Source: Agrostemma githago (lineage: Eukaryota; Streptophyta; Magnoliopsida; Caryophyllales; Caryophyllaceae). Taken from it: DNA of 64,000 nucleotides. A program made the translations under genes and the position numbers. Positions 1 to 11,624 of the stretch are shown here, piece by piece (within the stretch, counting starts at the first letter, position 1; every line of letters starts with the position of its first letter). The stretch spans positions 44,219,978 through 44,283,977 of the forward strand of contig OY288241.1 of the NCBI GenBank assembly GCA_958450325.1, in the 5' to 3' direction. The notes beneath the pieces are model-generated. The model was not told the origin of the DNA and made no database searches. It saw nothing but the letters and a program-made list of their open reading frames with translations.

Positions 1-2
1 GG

Positions 3-1766
3 CTGAATCCTCAAAAATGCAGCTTCGGGGTAACATCAGGCAAATTACTGGGTCATATCGTTAGCCAACGTGGTATCGAAGTTGACCCGGCAAAAATTAA
101 AGCCATCACTAAGATGAAGCCTCCTAAAACCGAAAAAGAAATAAGAGGTTTCCTCGGGAAGGTTCAGGACATCAGCCGGTTCATATCCAAACTAACCATG
201 GTATGCGGACCGATCTTCAAAAAACTGAAGTGGGTGAACGAAAGCTATGGGACAATATAAGTGCCAAGCGGCTTTCGACAAAATCAAGGAGATTCTGTCC
301 TCCCCGCCAGTCCTAATGCCACCTCAACCAGGCTTGCCTCTGTCGTCATACCTAACAACTACTGAGACAACCATGGGGGCTATGTTAGCACATACCGTTG
401 ACTCAGAAGAATGAGCTATCTACTACATCTGCAAAAAATTCTTAGAGTATGAATGCAAATATACCATGCTTGAGAAATCATGTCTGGCGCTAGTCTTGGC
501 CACCAAAAAGCTCCGGCACTATATGCTCAGCTACGAGGTACAAATACTATCCAAAATGGATCCTATCAAGTATCTATTCGAGAAACCCATTCTTAATGGC
601 AACATGTCTAGATGGACTCTAATGTTGGCAGAGTTCGACCTTAGATTTGTGCCGCTAAAAACTATTAAAGGCCGGGTGGTAGCCATGTTCCTCGCTGATA
701 GCCCCGCAACTGAGGATGGACACACCGATACCTGGTCCTTCCCAGACGAAAACATATTCCATATCGACATAGAAACATGGGATCTGTATTTTGATGGTGC
801 TTCCAATTTCCGAGGATTTGGGTTCGGGATTCTTTTAATCTCACCAAAGGGGGAGCATACCCCCCTATCCGTTAAACTGGATTTCGACGCGACTAACAAC
901 ACAGTCGAATATGAAGCAGGCATTCATGGTTTACAAGCCGCCGCCGATTTAGGAGTAATAAATCTCCGAGTACACGGCGACTCGTCTCTAGTCATCAACC
1001 AAGCTCTCCAAAAATGGGAAACTCGGAACGTTAACCTCGTGGCCTATCAGGCGCGAGTAAGGGTTCTCGAAGAACAATTCCGAAAGGTAGAATACATATA
1101 TCTACACCGGGACAAAAACCAGTTCGCAGATGCACTTTCCAAATTGGCATCTCTGCTGAATATCCCCAATCATATAACCAGCATGCCGATTTGCGTTGAA
1201 AGACGATCCGAGCCGGCATACATCCACGCTATCCAAGACATTGAAATAACCGATCCGGAACCTTGGTTACAGGATGTTCAAACCTACATATCAACAGGAG
1301 AATATCCTCCGGGAACCGAAAACCAGGCCAAGAAAGCTCTACGGAGGTTGGTTACCCAATTTATATGTACGGACGATGGGCAATTATACAAAAAGACAGC
1401 ATATGGGGCTCTCCTCCTATGTGTCGACAAAATAAAAGACGAGAAGGTTATGGCCGAGGTACACGACGGTGAGTGCGGCCCACATAGAAACGCCCAGATG
1501 CTAGTCCGAAAGATCATGAGGCTTGGATACTACTGAAACAATATGGAAACCGACTACCAGCTGTATGTCAAACACTGTCATAACTACCAGATTTTCGCCA
1601 ATGTACAACATATGCTGTCATCCCTATTATACACCATGACGTCACCATGGCCCTTTTCGACAAGGGGAATTGACATATTTGGGAAAGTAAACCCTTCCGG
1701 GTCGGGAGGTCACTGTTTTATCCTGGTAGCTATCGACTATTTCAGCAAATGGGTAGAAGCCGAGTG
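3..1766 (+). pseudogene. Ty3/gypsy Tat-group pol fragment (RT end, RNase H, integrase start)
   Basis: This is the 3' part of a retrotransposon pol gene, entering from the left window edge. Bases 3-257 encode the end of reverse transcriptase (KLLGHIVSQRGIEVDP is typical of the RT thumb) and run into TAA at 258-260. Coding sense then continues in another frame from about 265 with stops at 412-414 and 1534-1536. An RNase H domain at about 780-1155 shows the acidic residues in YFDGAS, NTVEYEA, GDSSLV and FADAL. The integrase zinc-binding region follows (EVHDGECGPH to HCHNY, whose last Cys is lost), then the start of the catalytic core (GIDIFGKV, AIDYFSKW). Homology stops abruptly near 1764. One frameshift and at least two nonsense codons make it dead. 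Its integrase start resembles that of the large element to the right, so the same broad lineage is inferred. Confidence 0.85.
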
Positions 1767-4658
1767 TGTAACAACCCGGTTCTTCCAATGACCTTAATTA
1801 ACAAGACGGAAAATAATTAAGTCGTAAAAATTAAAAACTGTCGACTCAAGTGAGTCTTTTACCGATAAATGAACTGTTTGTTAAAATACAACAACTGAAA
1901 ACCAAATTACAAATTTCTAAATACAATAGTCTGACAAAATTTGTGTTATAAGATTTATAGTTTGACACTCTCATCTGCTAAGCTGTATCTCTTGCACTCA
2001 TGCATGCCCTCATGTCTGGTCTTGAGGGTTCGTCAACCTGAATGCATATTTAAATATACATGTCCCACTTAGTGGGAGTAACCTAACCGTCCTTCTAACA
2101 CGGCCCCGAATAATCAATGTAGTACAATCTTTAGGTTATCTAATTAAGAGATAAGCAGGCATGTCACATTACAAGTCGACATGTATACAATGTGAGATAC
2201 ACATGAAGTGAGTTCAGTTTAGCATATGAACATAATGGCATGTGAAACAAGCATGCGATGTGAATTACAATAAAGCATACATTATGTGAATAACATGTGA
2301 AAAGCAAAACAGTAAAATATACATCATGTGAGTAGCATATGAGAAGTAAAACAGTAAGGCATACATTTTGTGAATGGCATGAGAGAATTAATAGTAAAGC
2401 ATACATCTTGTGAATAACACGAGAAACATAATGGATATATCATCATTGAGCATACGTCATGTGAATCAACTTATTCAGCATGTAACATGTGAAACACGAC
2501 GAGTAAATCACTTTTGAACGTACGTGTTCATTCAAACTAATTTATCATGTGGGTATAGAATAGTAACGAGGCATACCGAAACATATGATTTAGAAAACTG
2601 TAGTTATTTAGTTTTAAAAACAATGGTTTCTTTTACACACAATGCACGGGACGTGACTACTAATGTCTCATGCATACTTAAGGCTTGAATCTCACCATAA
2701 GTGCGGATGGGAACATAAATCCCGCCAATCATATCGATACTAGAAGGTTTACATCTCACCCTTAGTGCTCAATAGGATCGAACACCTAAATTGACTCTGT
2801 TTAGTTGGCAGACATACAGAGAAGAAGAACTGCAAGTGCATGGACTCAGAGGCCCCGCTAAAAAGAACATGTCCCATACACTGCCAAGGCAAAGGTCGGA
2901 AGGTATTCCGCCCCCAAAGATATCCGATATAGAGAGTGATAGCTGATCAGTGCCCTTGTCTATGTATGCGCACACACCCAATCCATACTCTTGGCCTCAG
3001 GAAAGGGAACCTTTACAGAACCGAGCACCTCAATGGCAACTGGACGACCACTACTCTACCGAAAAAACTCATAAAGAGCTGGCTGCCCATTTACTTCTTA
3101 GCATTTTCTCGCATCGGTAGGATGCATCATGGCCTCCCATGAGCAGTGACTCCGAGTGTCGTAGTCTACTTTCGAAGCTGGCTTCTATCGCATCGTCTCC
3201 TAAACTTTACCAAGATAACGCCCATCACGAAACCTAGGCTGAATTTAGGTGTCTTATAAAGACAGAGTCTCTGGAATATAGAGCTCAGCGGTCATCGTGG
3301 GGCACATGTCTGATGATCAGAGGGATGAAACAATACTGGGTTCCATAAAGGTGGCCGGTCTGTGGGCTGTGTATTGACTCAGACAAGTAATTACAAATGG
3401 AATGGTGAAAACAACTCAGAGGGTATTGCCAGGACACATGTCCATTTTCACCATGATTGGTGTCGATAACATCGTTCGTGAAAACGTGTTCGATCACCGG
3501 CTTAGGTAACACACCGACTAGAAGTACAGTTGTTCCTATGGAATTTAAGTATGTCGATTTTAAGATTAACAAACATTATCAATCGTCGTAAAATTTATCT
3601 TTAATTGATAGTTTTTAGTATACTGATATAAGAGGTTTGGAACATTTTATTTGAGGTATATTATTGGAAGCGTTCATTAGTTGAGATTTGATTAAAGATT
3701 CAATTATTTCTAAGTACATTATTTAAGATGAGTTTATTTATCTTGACTTGGTCTATGCTGACATAAAAAGTCAAAGTTTGACCAAGATGAACTAGTCAAC
3801 TCTTAGTTTTGACTTAGTCACTAATTAGTCCTTATGTGGTTATTAATAAGTTTAAGTGATGTTTAACTCATTTAAGCATGTTTTAACTTAGTACTTTTGG
3901 GTCATTCATCTTTTAGTACTCTATACTTTTTGGGCATAAATATTTAGTACATTTATTCTTCAAGTGAACGTATTTAGTATTTTTATACGGTGTAATCCCT
4001 TAGAAATTCTAACGCAATACAGTGGTGGAAACACTGTAGAAGTGGGATTATAACACACTGTAGCTATGTCTTAATTAAATAAAACTGGTAAGTCAATACA
4101 TAAGTCATAAAATAAAAATGGCTACAAAATAAATAAATAAAAGAAAATAAAGTCCATAAATAGGGTTTTAACAATCCATAATACAGTGATCTTATTCAAA
4201 CAAGCAGGATCCATAACTGCTCGCTAGCCCACCCGAAGGGAAACACATATACCAGCCATGTTAAAAACATAACAGCCACAATCAGTGGGGAGCAACGTCA
4301 ACGTTCTCCCAGCCGTATAACAGGATTTTAAAACTGTAATTACTATTATATGAAAACAGTAAAAACGAAAAACACTAAAACATCACAATAAAATAAACTT
4401 TCATTGAAAATCTTCACATGTCGAAACAATATAATAAAAAATGAGTTTTCCGAAGAAACATAAAACATTTGCCAACCTGCAAACCAAATTATATCGATAA
4501 TAATAAAAATAGTCAAAGTGGCGTTATGGATAAGATTAGTGTGCACAAGGCTAGACTTTCACTAGGGATATACCAAAAACTAGCTTCAAGAACTCGGACA
4601 CCAACTTCACACGCAGCGAAGATCCAAGGTCTCTAACTAGGCAACTCAACCATAATAG
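1767..4658. other. AT-rich non-coding DNA, probably LTR-derived at its left edge
   Basis: I see no coding sequence here. Integrase homology breaks exactly where TGTAACAACCCGG begins (1767), a typical 5' LTR start of plant Ty3/gypsy elements, so an LTR probably starts here. I could not find a matching second LTR in the window, so the element is unnamed. The rest is AT-rich with degenerate short repeats. The pre-insertion sequence continues at 40418 beyond the large nested element. Confidence 0.4.
2275..2440. repeat. Degenerate 42-bp tandem repeat, about four units
   Basis: Units begin at about 2275, 2317, 2359 and 2399 with variants of GCATACATnATGTGAATAnCA, followed by GAAnnAAAACAGTAA. The period is 40-42 bp. 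Looser copies of the CATGTGAA motif continue on both sides (about 2160-2500). It lies in non-coding DNA and has no evident function. Confidence 0.6.
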
Positions 4659-4663
4659 GACGG
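4659..4663. repeat. Target-site duplication of element O, left copy
   Basis: GACGG directly precedes the left LTR and recurs directly after the right LTR at 40413-40417. Confidence 0.85.
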
Positions 4664-6836
4664 TGTGGACGTCCGTCCGCACCGCCCGGCGCCCCGCTCG
4701 TGCCCGCGTGGGACCGACCCGATTTTCATCGTGTGGTGGCGGCCACCCACGCGGCCCCTCCCTATCGGGGGCCGGTCCGATCTCGCATACAGCGCGAAGT
4801 GTCGGACCTCGATTTGGATGACGATCCGGACTTGTACTAGACGGGTGCGGGCACCCGTGTTTCCATTTGGGAATCGATCGAGACGTGGCTGTAAATGTTT
4901 AAAGGCCGATTCATTTGGTAATGCGACCTTTTTAGTGAACTGAATTCGTTGCCGATATGTGGAGTCGCAATCGAGTCAATTATGGGGACTCGGAAATCGT
5001 TCAAGTCAACTTTGATCCCTTGCTGGCTCAAAGTTGAGTGGCACGGGACCTAAAGATAAAGACTTGTACCCTTAAGCACTCCATGCCTGGAATGACTCTC
5101 ATTGCCAATGGTTTCGGACATCCGAAAACCGTCGATTCTGAGTAAGGGGTGAGGGTTCGTATTGGGAAGCCAACATCTGATAGATATCAACACCCAATCC
5201 CGCCCGCACTATAGCGGCCTCTACTAATCAATCGGTGGGCTGATTTCCTAGTTCTTTTGTTGTGGTGGAAGTACTGTAACATCCGTTGTTTTAAACCATA
5301 TGTCTTTGGTATGTCGGTTGTTTTAAGGTCAGATAAGTTTTATCGTCAAAATAGTAGTGTTTACATTCTTTGCAAGCGATTTCACGTGACAAGCAGGCCA
5401 TGAAAAGATGCACGTAGGAGAGTAGAGAGTACTAATATTATAGGTATTAGCAGATCAGTTTTAACGTGATAATACGGATATTAGTCATTCTCGTGGTATA
5501 CCTTACCTGGTATTCTGCTTAAGATGCATCGATTTGGTATTAATAGAGATGCGTCGAACCCACTAAGGTGAGCATACGGACTAATACGGCACCCGACTAT
5601 CACTTTGTTCAGTTTTAGTTATTTTACGTTTTGAATTCCGTGTTAGGTGATTTAGCATGCGATTATAAGGTTATAAAAGCAATAAATCATACGAAAAACT
5701 GTAAATGCGAATGTAAGTAAATCACATTGTGAGGAATTGCACCCTCGGAGTATACGCTAAACGGGACTTGATGCATACATAGTCTTGAAAACGGATCTCG
5801 GAATTACTCGGGTTTATTTAGTGTGTTTTTGTATTTGTTGTTGAAGTTGGGACGTTACGTATTTTAGTGGACGTTTGTGGGCCTAGTGCCCACGTCTAGT
5901 GTTGTCGTAGTGCATAATAGTAGAAAGTGCAAATATGGAAAGTTTTGTTTAGATGACAACCTAGTGACGACTTGATCAACAGGCGGATCCTTCTAGCTTG
6001 ACTAGTGACTCCGGCAGAACCCCGTTAACATTTAACCTTCCCGCGGCTACTCCGGAAGAGCTTCGCTATTAAGGACTAGTTCTGCGGCTAATCCGGCAGA
6101 ACCTGGGTACTAGTTTTGAGCTAGTCGATCACAGGCACCTCGGTATCGAGTGGAGTGCTCGAAGGTGAGGAGTAGCGTCGATGTCGCTTTTTTTTATTGA
6201 AACTACGATCGAGTGGATCGTTTGCCTCGGGTGTCGGAGTGCGAGCCCTTAGCGAGAGTTTTTGAGGGAGAAGAGAGAATTGAATTGTGTATAATGAATA
6301 AGGCGTAGGGGGGTATTTATAGGTGTTTTCGGCCCTTGTCGCCCATATGGACGCGTGACTTGAGGCGCACCAGGACTTAGGCGCCTTGGTCCGAGCGTGG
6401 GGAGACCCAGGCGCGTCAGGTGGGGTGGTTGGAGTTTTGAGGATACGATTTTGATACTTTCCAAAACCGAGAGGTGAGTGTGTGATATCTTGCTTGGTCA
6501 CAAAGGCTTCCCCAACGCTTGACCTAGCGTCGTGGGTTTCATGGGCCTCAGGTGTTCATCTCGAGGCTCGCTTGACTCGGTGTTGACTCGGTTCGAGTTT
6601 CGGGGCCGACTCGGGGTCCCGGTGTCGGAATTGACTCTAATTATTGTCTATGCGACCGTAACGACACGACTAAGGCTGCCATCATGTTAGTTTTAATTTT
6701 TCCGAGTAATTATTTGGTCCGTTCTATAAGAAAACTATCTAAAACATCGCGAACCCGTGTCGCGTTGCAGTCCTATCGTCATCGGGTGTTTGTTGGACAC
6801 TTCTGCAGCCACCAGGTCCAAATCTGGGTGTCTACA
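4664..6836 (-). repeat. 3' LTR of element O
   Basis: This is the left copy of a 2.17-kb direct repeat. On the minus strand it starts TGTAGACACCC (ending at 6836) and finishes GTCCACA at 4664. A TATAAATA box is at 6314-6321 (minus strand), the likely LTR promoter. No true coding sequence is seen; short open frames inside it are not conserved with the other copy. Confidence 0.9.
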
Positions 6837-6853
6837 GAAGCCCCCACTTTGAC
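6837..6853 (-). other. Polypurine tract of element O
   Basis: On the minus strand the bases just before the 3' LTR read GTCAAAGTGGGGGCTTC, a typical plus-strand priming polypurine tract. This sets the element's orientation. Confidence 0.7.
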
Positions 6854-8207
6854 TGAGACTTGGACAAGGCGAAAGTCAAAGTATAGCCACCCAGGCCAAT
6901 CGAAGATTACGACCTGGTGGCTGGCCGGTCGGGTCGTTTTAAGTCTGTTAGACTGCGCGTTAAGGCTCGCCAGCCAAGGTTTAGAAGTCATACTTGACGT
7001 CTTCGCTTGCGGTTGCTTGCTTGGGGCCTGTGCCGTTGCTTGACATTTTGTTCTTGATTCTTTGTGCGCGCGCGCTTTGTCTTCTTCAATTTATTTAGAG
7101 GTTTCGTTGGCCTTTATTTGTACAAGTATATTTTGGGCTGCTTGTGAACCCTTGATGATATAAAACGTTCGAGGGTGTTAGTCTCTCCTTGAGTAATCGT
7201 CTTTGGGATGCTTAAGACCCCTAGGACAAGATAAAATTATATAAAACTATTCGAGGGCTTTAGTCTCCTCTCGAATAAAAAATTGTTGTGGAGGTATAAG
7301 ACTCCTTCGAGGGCGTTGGTCTCCTCTCGAACAAAAATTGTTGTGGAGGTATAAGACTCCTTCGAGGGCGTTGGTCTCCTCTCGAATTCAAATTGATGTG
7401 CCTCCGGGATATCTCTGACCCTCAGGCAATATTGTTGTGCCTTCGGGATATCTCTGACCCTCGGGCAAAATTGCTGTTGCTGTGCCTCCGGGATAACTCT
7501 GACCCTCGGGCAAAAATGTTGTTGTTGTGCCTCCGGGATGATCCTCGGGCAAAAATGCTGTTTTTCGGGATGTCGTTGACCCCTAGGACAAAATTGTTGT
7601 TGCCTCTGGGATAACTCAGAGCCCTCGGGTAAATCGCTGTTCGTTTATCTGTCTTAGTAAAATGCTGGTGGAGTGAATTTGTCTTAGTTAATTTTGTTTC
7701 GCATGCTTGTCTTATTTTGTTCGGGTTTGCTCTTGCTTTTGTTTTGATCTTGGGTTTGAGTTAGCTCAGAGTTTGCTTATGTTAATCTTTGTTGTTTTTT
7801 GTTGTTACGCGTCCGGATGCAGCGTTAAGCGTTTGTTTTATTAGTCGAGAGTGTATTATTGACGTTAGTTAGTAGTTGTCTTGTTATTGTTGTTTGGCTT
7901 GTCTTAGAAGGTGTATGTGTATTGTCCTTGAGTTGCATTCGTTTCGCTTTGTTTTAGTCTGGACTAGGCCACTCAAGCGCGCGTTCGTCAGCGTTCCAAG
8001 ACTCAGGCGCTCAGCCCCCAGCGCACCAGGACCCGGGTGCGTGAGCTAGGGAGGTCCGACTCTCGTGGGTCGGGACTGTTTAAGTAATGCGAAGATTGGG
8101 GCGCTCGTTTTATTTATCGAAAATCAAACGCGTCATCCTCTTCGCCTCAAACTCGACTTCTTCGATTTTTCCTGTCGAATTTCGTTTCGATTCCGCTTTT
8201 TACGACA
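6854..8207. other. 3' non-coding region of element O
   Basis: No coding sequence is supported. It holds imperfect tandem repeats (about 7140-7640) and T-rich DNA. It also contains the region just upstream of the antisense gene that starts at 8208, so a promoter for that gene may lie here; I see no clear TATA box. Confidence 0.5.
7265..7640. repeat. Two short tandem-repeat families in the 3' region of O
   Basis: A 55-bp unit (TTGTGGAGGTATAAGACTCC, then TTCGAGGGCGTTGGTCTCC) occurs about twice from 7281. A second unit of 39-45 bp starting TGTGCCTCCGGGAT occurs at about 7397, 7436, 7481 and 7526, each ending near CCTCGGGCAAAA. The long open frame through them is an artefact of the repeat. Tandem repeats in this position are common in Ogre/Tat-type elements. 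Confidence 0.65.
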
Positions 8208-9949
8208 ATGTCGACTCCGGGTTAGTGTTCTTTACTTCTTTAATGTCGACTTTGCTTGATTGAATTGATTAGGAGTTAGTTTATTGGAAACCCTAGAAAA
8301 TCGATTTGGTTGTTTTTTACTTGTTAAGTTTCGATGCTTTTGCTTGATTTCATTGTTAAATTGAGGTCGATTAGATCTTGTTGAAGTAGTTGTAAGCTTG
8401 AAAAGGATGTTTGAGGTGCAATAATGACTCTTATGAGGGTTAAGGACCGTTTTCCGATTATTCCCGTATTTATTTTACGTGCTTTTGTTCGAATAGCGCT
8501 TATGAGGATATGGGTAATTCTATTGTCGATTGCTAGGGCTAGGACGACCTTTTAGGACCCTCCGTGGGATTTTGTGTGTCTTAAGACGGACCAAAAGGTG
8601 TCGAAACGATGCCGGATTTTCCCGAAACCACTTCCTTTGTGACCGGGGTCGAAAAATGTGTGCTAGCGGCTCTTTCGGAATTTTGATATTCTTATCCGAA
8701 ATTTGGACCTTATTTTGACTTGTTTAAGCTGACTTAGGCTGACTTGGGTTGTGTTTTGTTGTGTCACTTCTTTTTTTTGTTTTGGGTTTCGCAGCTAGAG
8801 GTAACACTGTACGTCCCGAGGGAGCCTCCTCGGTTGGTGCTAATGAGGAGGTTATCGGGGCTAATTGCCAAACTCCCTGAGGGATTCGCAGGAGACATAG
8901 GAGTACCTCATCTCAGCGTCGTGATCCCGAGACCATTAACGAGGCCGAGTTCAATAGAGTGAAGAAACGTAAGCTTCCGGAGACTGTGGCTAGGAGGGCT
9001 CATGTTTCGATTCCGGTACCGAAGAATGAGGAGATTGTTTACGAGGATCCCAAGTGGGATCGGGACTGGGATGATCACCAGCTGATGTTTCATCTTGACC
9101 GTCATATTTCTAGCCGTATTGTGCGAGGCTGGGTGAGTGTCCTATTCGTGCTCGTTGGTTATGACTCAGGTTTTGCTATTTATTGCTCGGGTTAGGCTAG
9201 GTTTGTTTTGTTTATTTTTGCATTCATTCATTTTGGGATCAGACCTAGTTTAGGGTACATTAGTGTTGCATGAGAGTATGGAAACCATTTGTTTCGGATG
9301 TTTTTGAAACGCGTTGGTTTGAGCCGGGAATCAGATCAGGTAGTACGTCGATTAAAATGTTTTGACCCAAAATGTAGCATATTAACATGCTTTGAGTGAG
9401 TGTATTAAGCAATGAGCGTAGCTATTTTGGAAAAGGTTAGACCACTTTTTTTATACATTCGTAAAATCGCCTTGCCAGGCTACAGACACGACTCGACGAA
9501 GGCTACGACACGCCTAGGTGGGGTAGCTTATCCCCCTAAACAACCAGGAAAAAAACGTCCATGTCCCGTGCGTCCGACGAGCGAACTCGCGTTTCTGCAG
9601 TTTCAGTATGATGTCTCAAATTTCGGGGTGGGCTCTAGCGATTTTGTGAGGTTGTTTCTGACGCAAGATGATAGCCATGGCGATCACGGGGGGTTCAAGT
9701 TTCTATCCTTGGGTTGCTCGGGTTGAGCCATGCTTGGCTTCAGGCGCTCGGGCTGAGGCAATTGACTCCCGGGTCGCTTGGGCATAGGCGGGCGGACCCT
9801 CGGGCGCGTGGGCCGGTGTGGTCCCAGTCCCGGGTTATGGAAATTTTCGTTGTTTCCTAATTTTTGTGGGATTAGTGCTATATATACGTGTTGTGGGCGT
9901 ATGTCCTAGGCATACAAGGATATCCGTAAGGTATATAACCATATCTAGG

Positions 9950-9954
9950 GTCAT
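9950..9954. repeat. Target-site duplication of element C, left copy
   Basis: GTCAT precedes the left LTR and recurs at 19671-19675. Confidence 0.9.
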
Positions 9955-11607
9955 TGATGATGGGATTTGTCGTGGATCCCGCCACCAATTAAATAACCGG
10001 CTAAAACCTAGTGGGTAGCTAGGGTAAGTCGGGTCGTGTCCACGGAGACGGTATTGCAAGGTTTAGACTAAATCGGCCTAAAACGAGACTATGCTACCAA
10101 ACAAACACAAAGGACTACTACCAGATGAATATTTGATGAGAGGAGAAGTAGGAAGTAGACTAACAATCAACTAGGCTAAACAAGGTTAAGCTAGGATAAC
10201 TAAACACAAACCAACTAGCAAACTAAAGAGAAGTGCTAAACAATGCTAATAATCGAACTAACTAACAAACTAAAGGAAATGATGACTAACTAACAAGATG
10301 TATCAAATATGGAAGGAAGGGACTGGGTTAGGTCGGGTTCATAAGTGTAGTAGGGTGACTTGGGTCGATTAAGGGTGTAGGTGCCTCCTAATTGCTAGGC
10401 TCGGTCCGGGCGATAGCAACTTAAACCGATGTCGATGACAATGCTCAACATATCCACACTCAAGCAAACAATGGGTAGAAGAAAACTAGCATGAGAAGCA
10501 TGGCCACTACAACTCATACAAGCATATCAACAAACACATGGTGAGCCAAATATGTGACTAGCAATAAAGAACCATCCTTTACCCCTAATCAAACCCTAAT
10601 CACCCATAATCTACCCTTAATCCCCCTACTAACCCACAAATAAACTACTCACTCATGGTCAAACTAACTACAACAATGAAAGGATAAAACAACTTCACAA
10701 TCCAAACATTCATCATCAAGAACAATATAAACAATAACAACAAACACTAAGTAAAGATTCAAACTTGATTCAATAATAATAAACAAGAGAAAAGAAGGAT
10801 TATACCAACACTAGATGAAGGAAAAGATGAAATCTTGCATAAAAGAGAAACCCAAATAATCCCAAGGTTGTCAATCTTGGAGAAGTCTTCAAGTATCTTC
10901 TTAATACAAGCACTAATTAACTAGGATTAACTAAGATTAACTAAGGATTAATAAGAGATTCAAACTAATATGAAGAACTAAATCTAGGGTTTATATGTTG
11001 TAGAGAGGCTTAAGAGAGGCTAAACTAATGTAAGATCCATAAACAATACAAGAGGTAAGTATTTATAGGGTTACAAATGGAAGGGAGAAGAGAAGAATAA
11101 AATGCGGACTACAGCCCTTTGGTCCCGACCGGGACGGACCATCCCGACCGGGACGGACCCACCATCCCGACCGGGACGGGTTGGTCCCGACCGGGACGGC
11201 TCTGCAGTAGCCTCTCCAATTGTGCACTTCATCCCCGACGGGATGAGGTGCATACCCGTCGGGGATGGGTCTTGTAGGCCTCCAATATGATCCTTTTGGT
11301 CTCTCCTTGCTTCACATGGACTTCTCATCGATTCTCGGGACTCGGGATCGGGTCTCGGAGGCTCGGGATTGGGTCCCAAGGTCTCGGGGTCGATTCCAAA
11401 GCATCGAGTCATCGTTCCTTTATCTCGTTGGCTCCAAAATGTGTATGTATCGAGTCGGAATCGCTCCAACTCTTCCAAATCGGTCTCGGAAACCTGAAAC
11501 GAACTAAAGGAAGCATAAGAAGCCCCTAAACCGCTCCCAAGGAGCGATTCTACAAGGAAAATGGGACCAAAACACTACAAAATAGGCACTACAAACCACA
11601 CTTATCA
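9955..11607 (-). repeat. 3' LTR of element C
   Basis: On the minus strand it starts TGATAAGTGTGG and ends CATCATCA. A TATAAATA box lies at 11060-11067 (minus). It holds an array of CCCGACCGGG motifs at about 11122-11262. The open frames inside it (11071-11529) are by-products of that GC-rich repeat. Confidence 0.92.
11122..11262. repeat. CCCGACCGGG motif array in the LTR of C
   Basis: Four copies of (G/A)TCCCGACCGGGACGG are followed by two diverged copies around CCCGACGGGATG and CCCGTCGGGGATG. The right LTR carries the same array at about 19185-19325. The reverse-complement form of the motif makes up an array inside the element at 14124-14312. Confidence 0.7.
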
Positions 11608-11624
11608 ACTCCCCCACACTTAAC
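11608..11624 (-). other. Polypurine tract of element C
   Basis: On the minus strand it reads TTAAGTGTGGGGGAGT directly before the 3' LTR. A near-copy of the tract and its flank occurs at about 13361-13376 inside the element. Confidence 0.75.

Noticed and set aside
7393..7614. Repeated LCLRD frame
   Set aside because: Translation of the 45-bp tandem repeat in the 3' region of element O.
11071..11529. PGRDG-containing frames in the LTR of C (and copy at 19134-19592)
   Set aside because: Products of the CCCGACCGGG motif array within an LTR; open on several frames, not genes.
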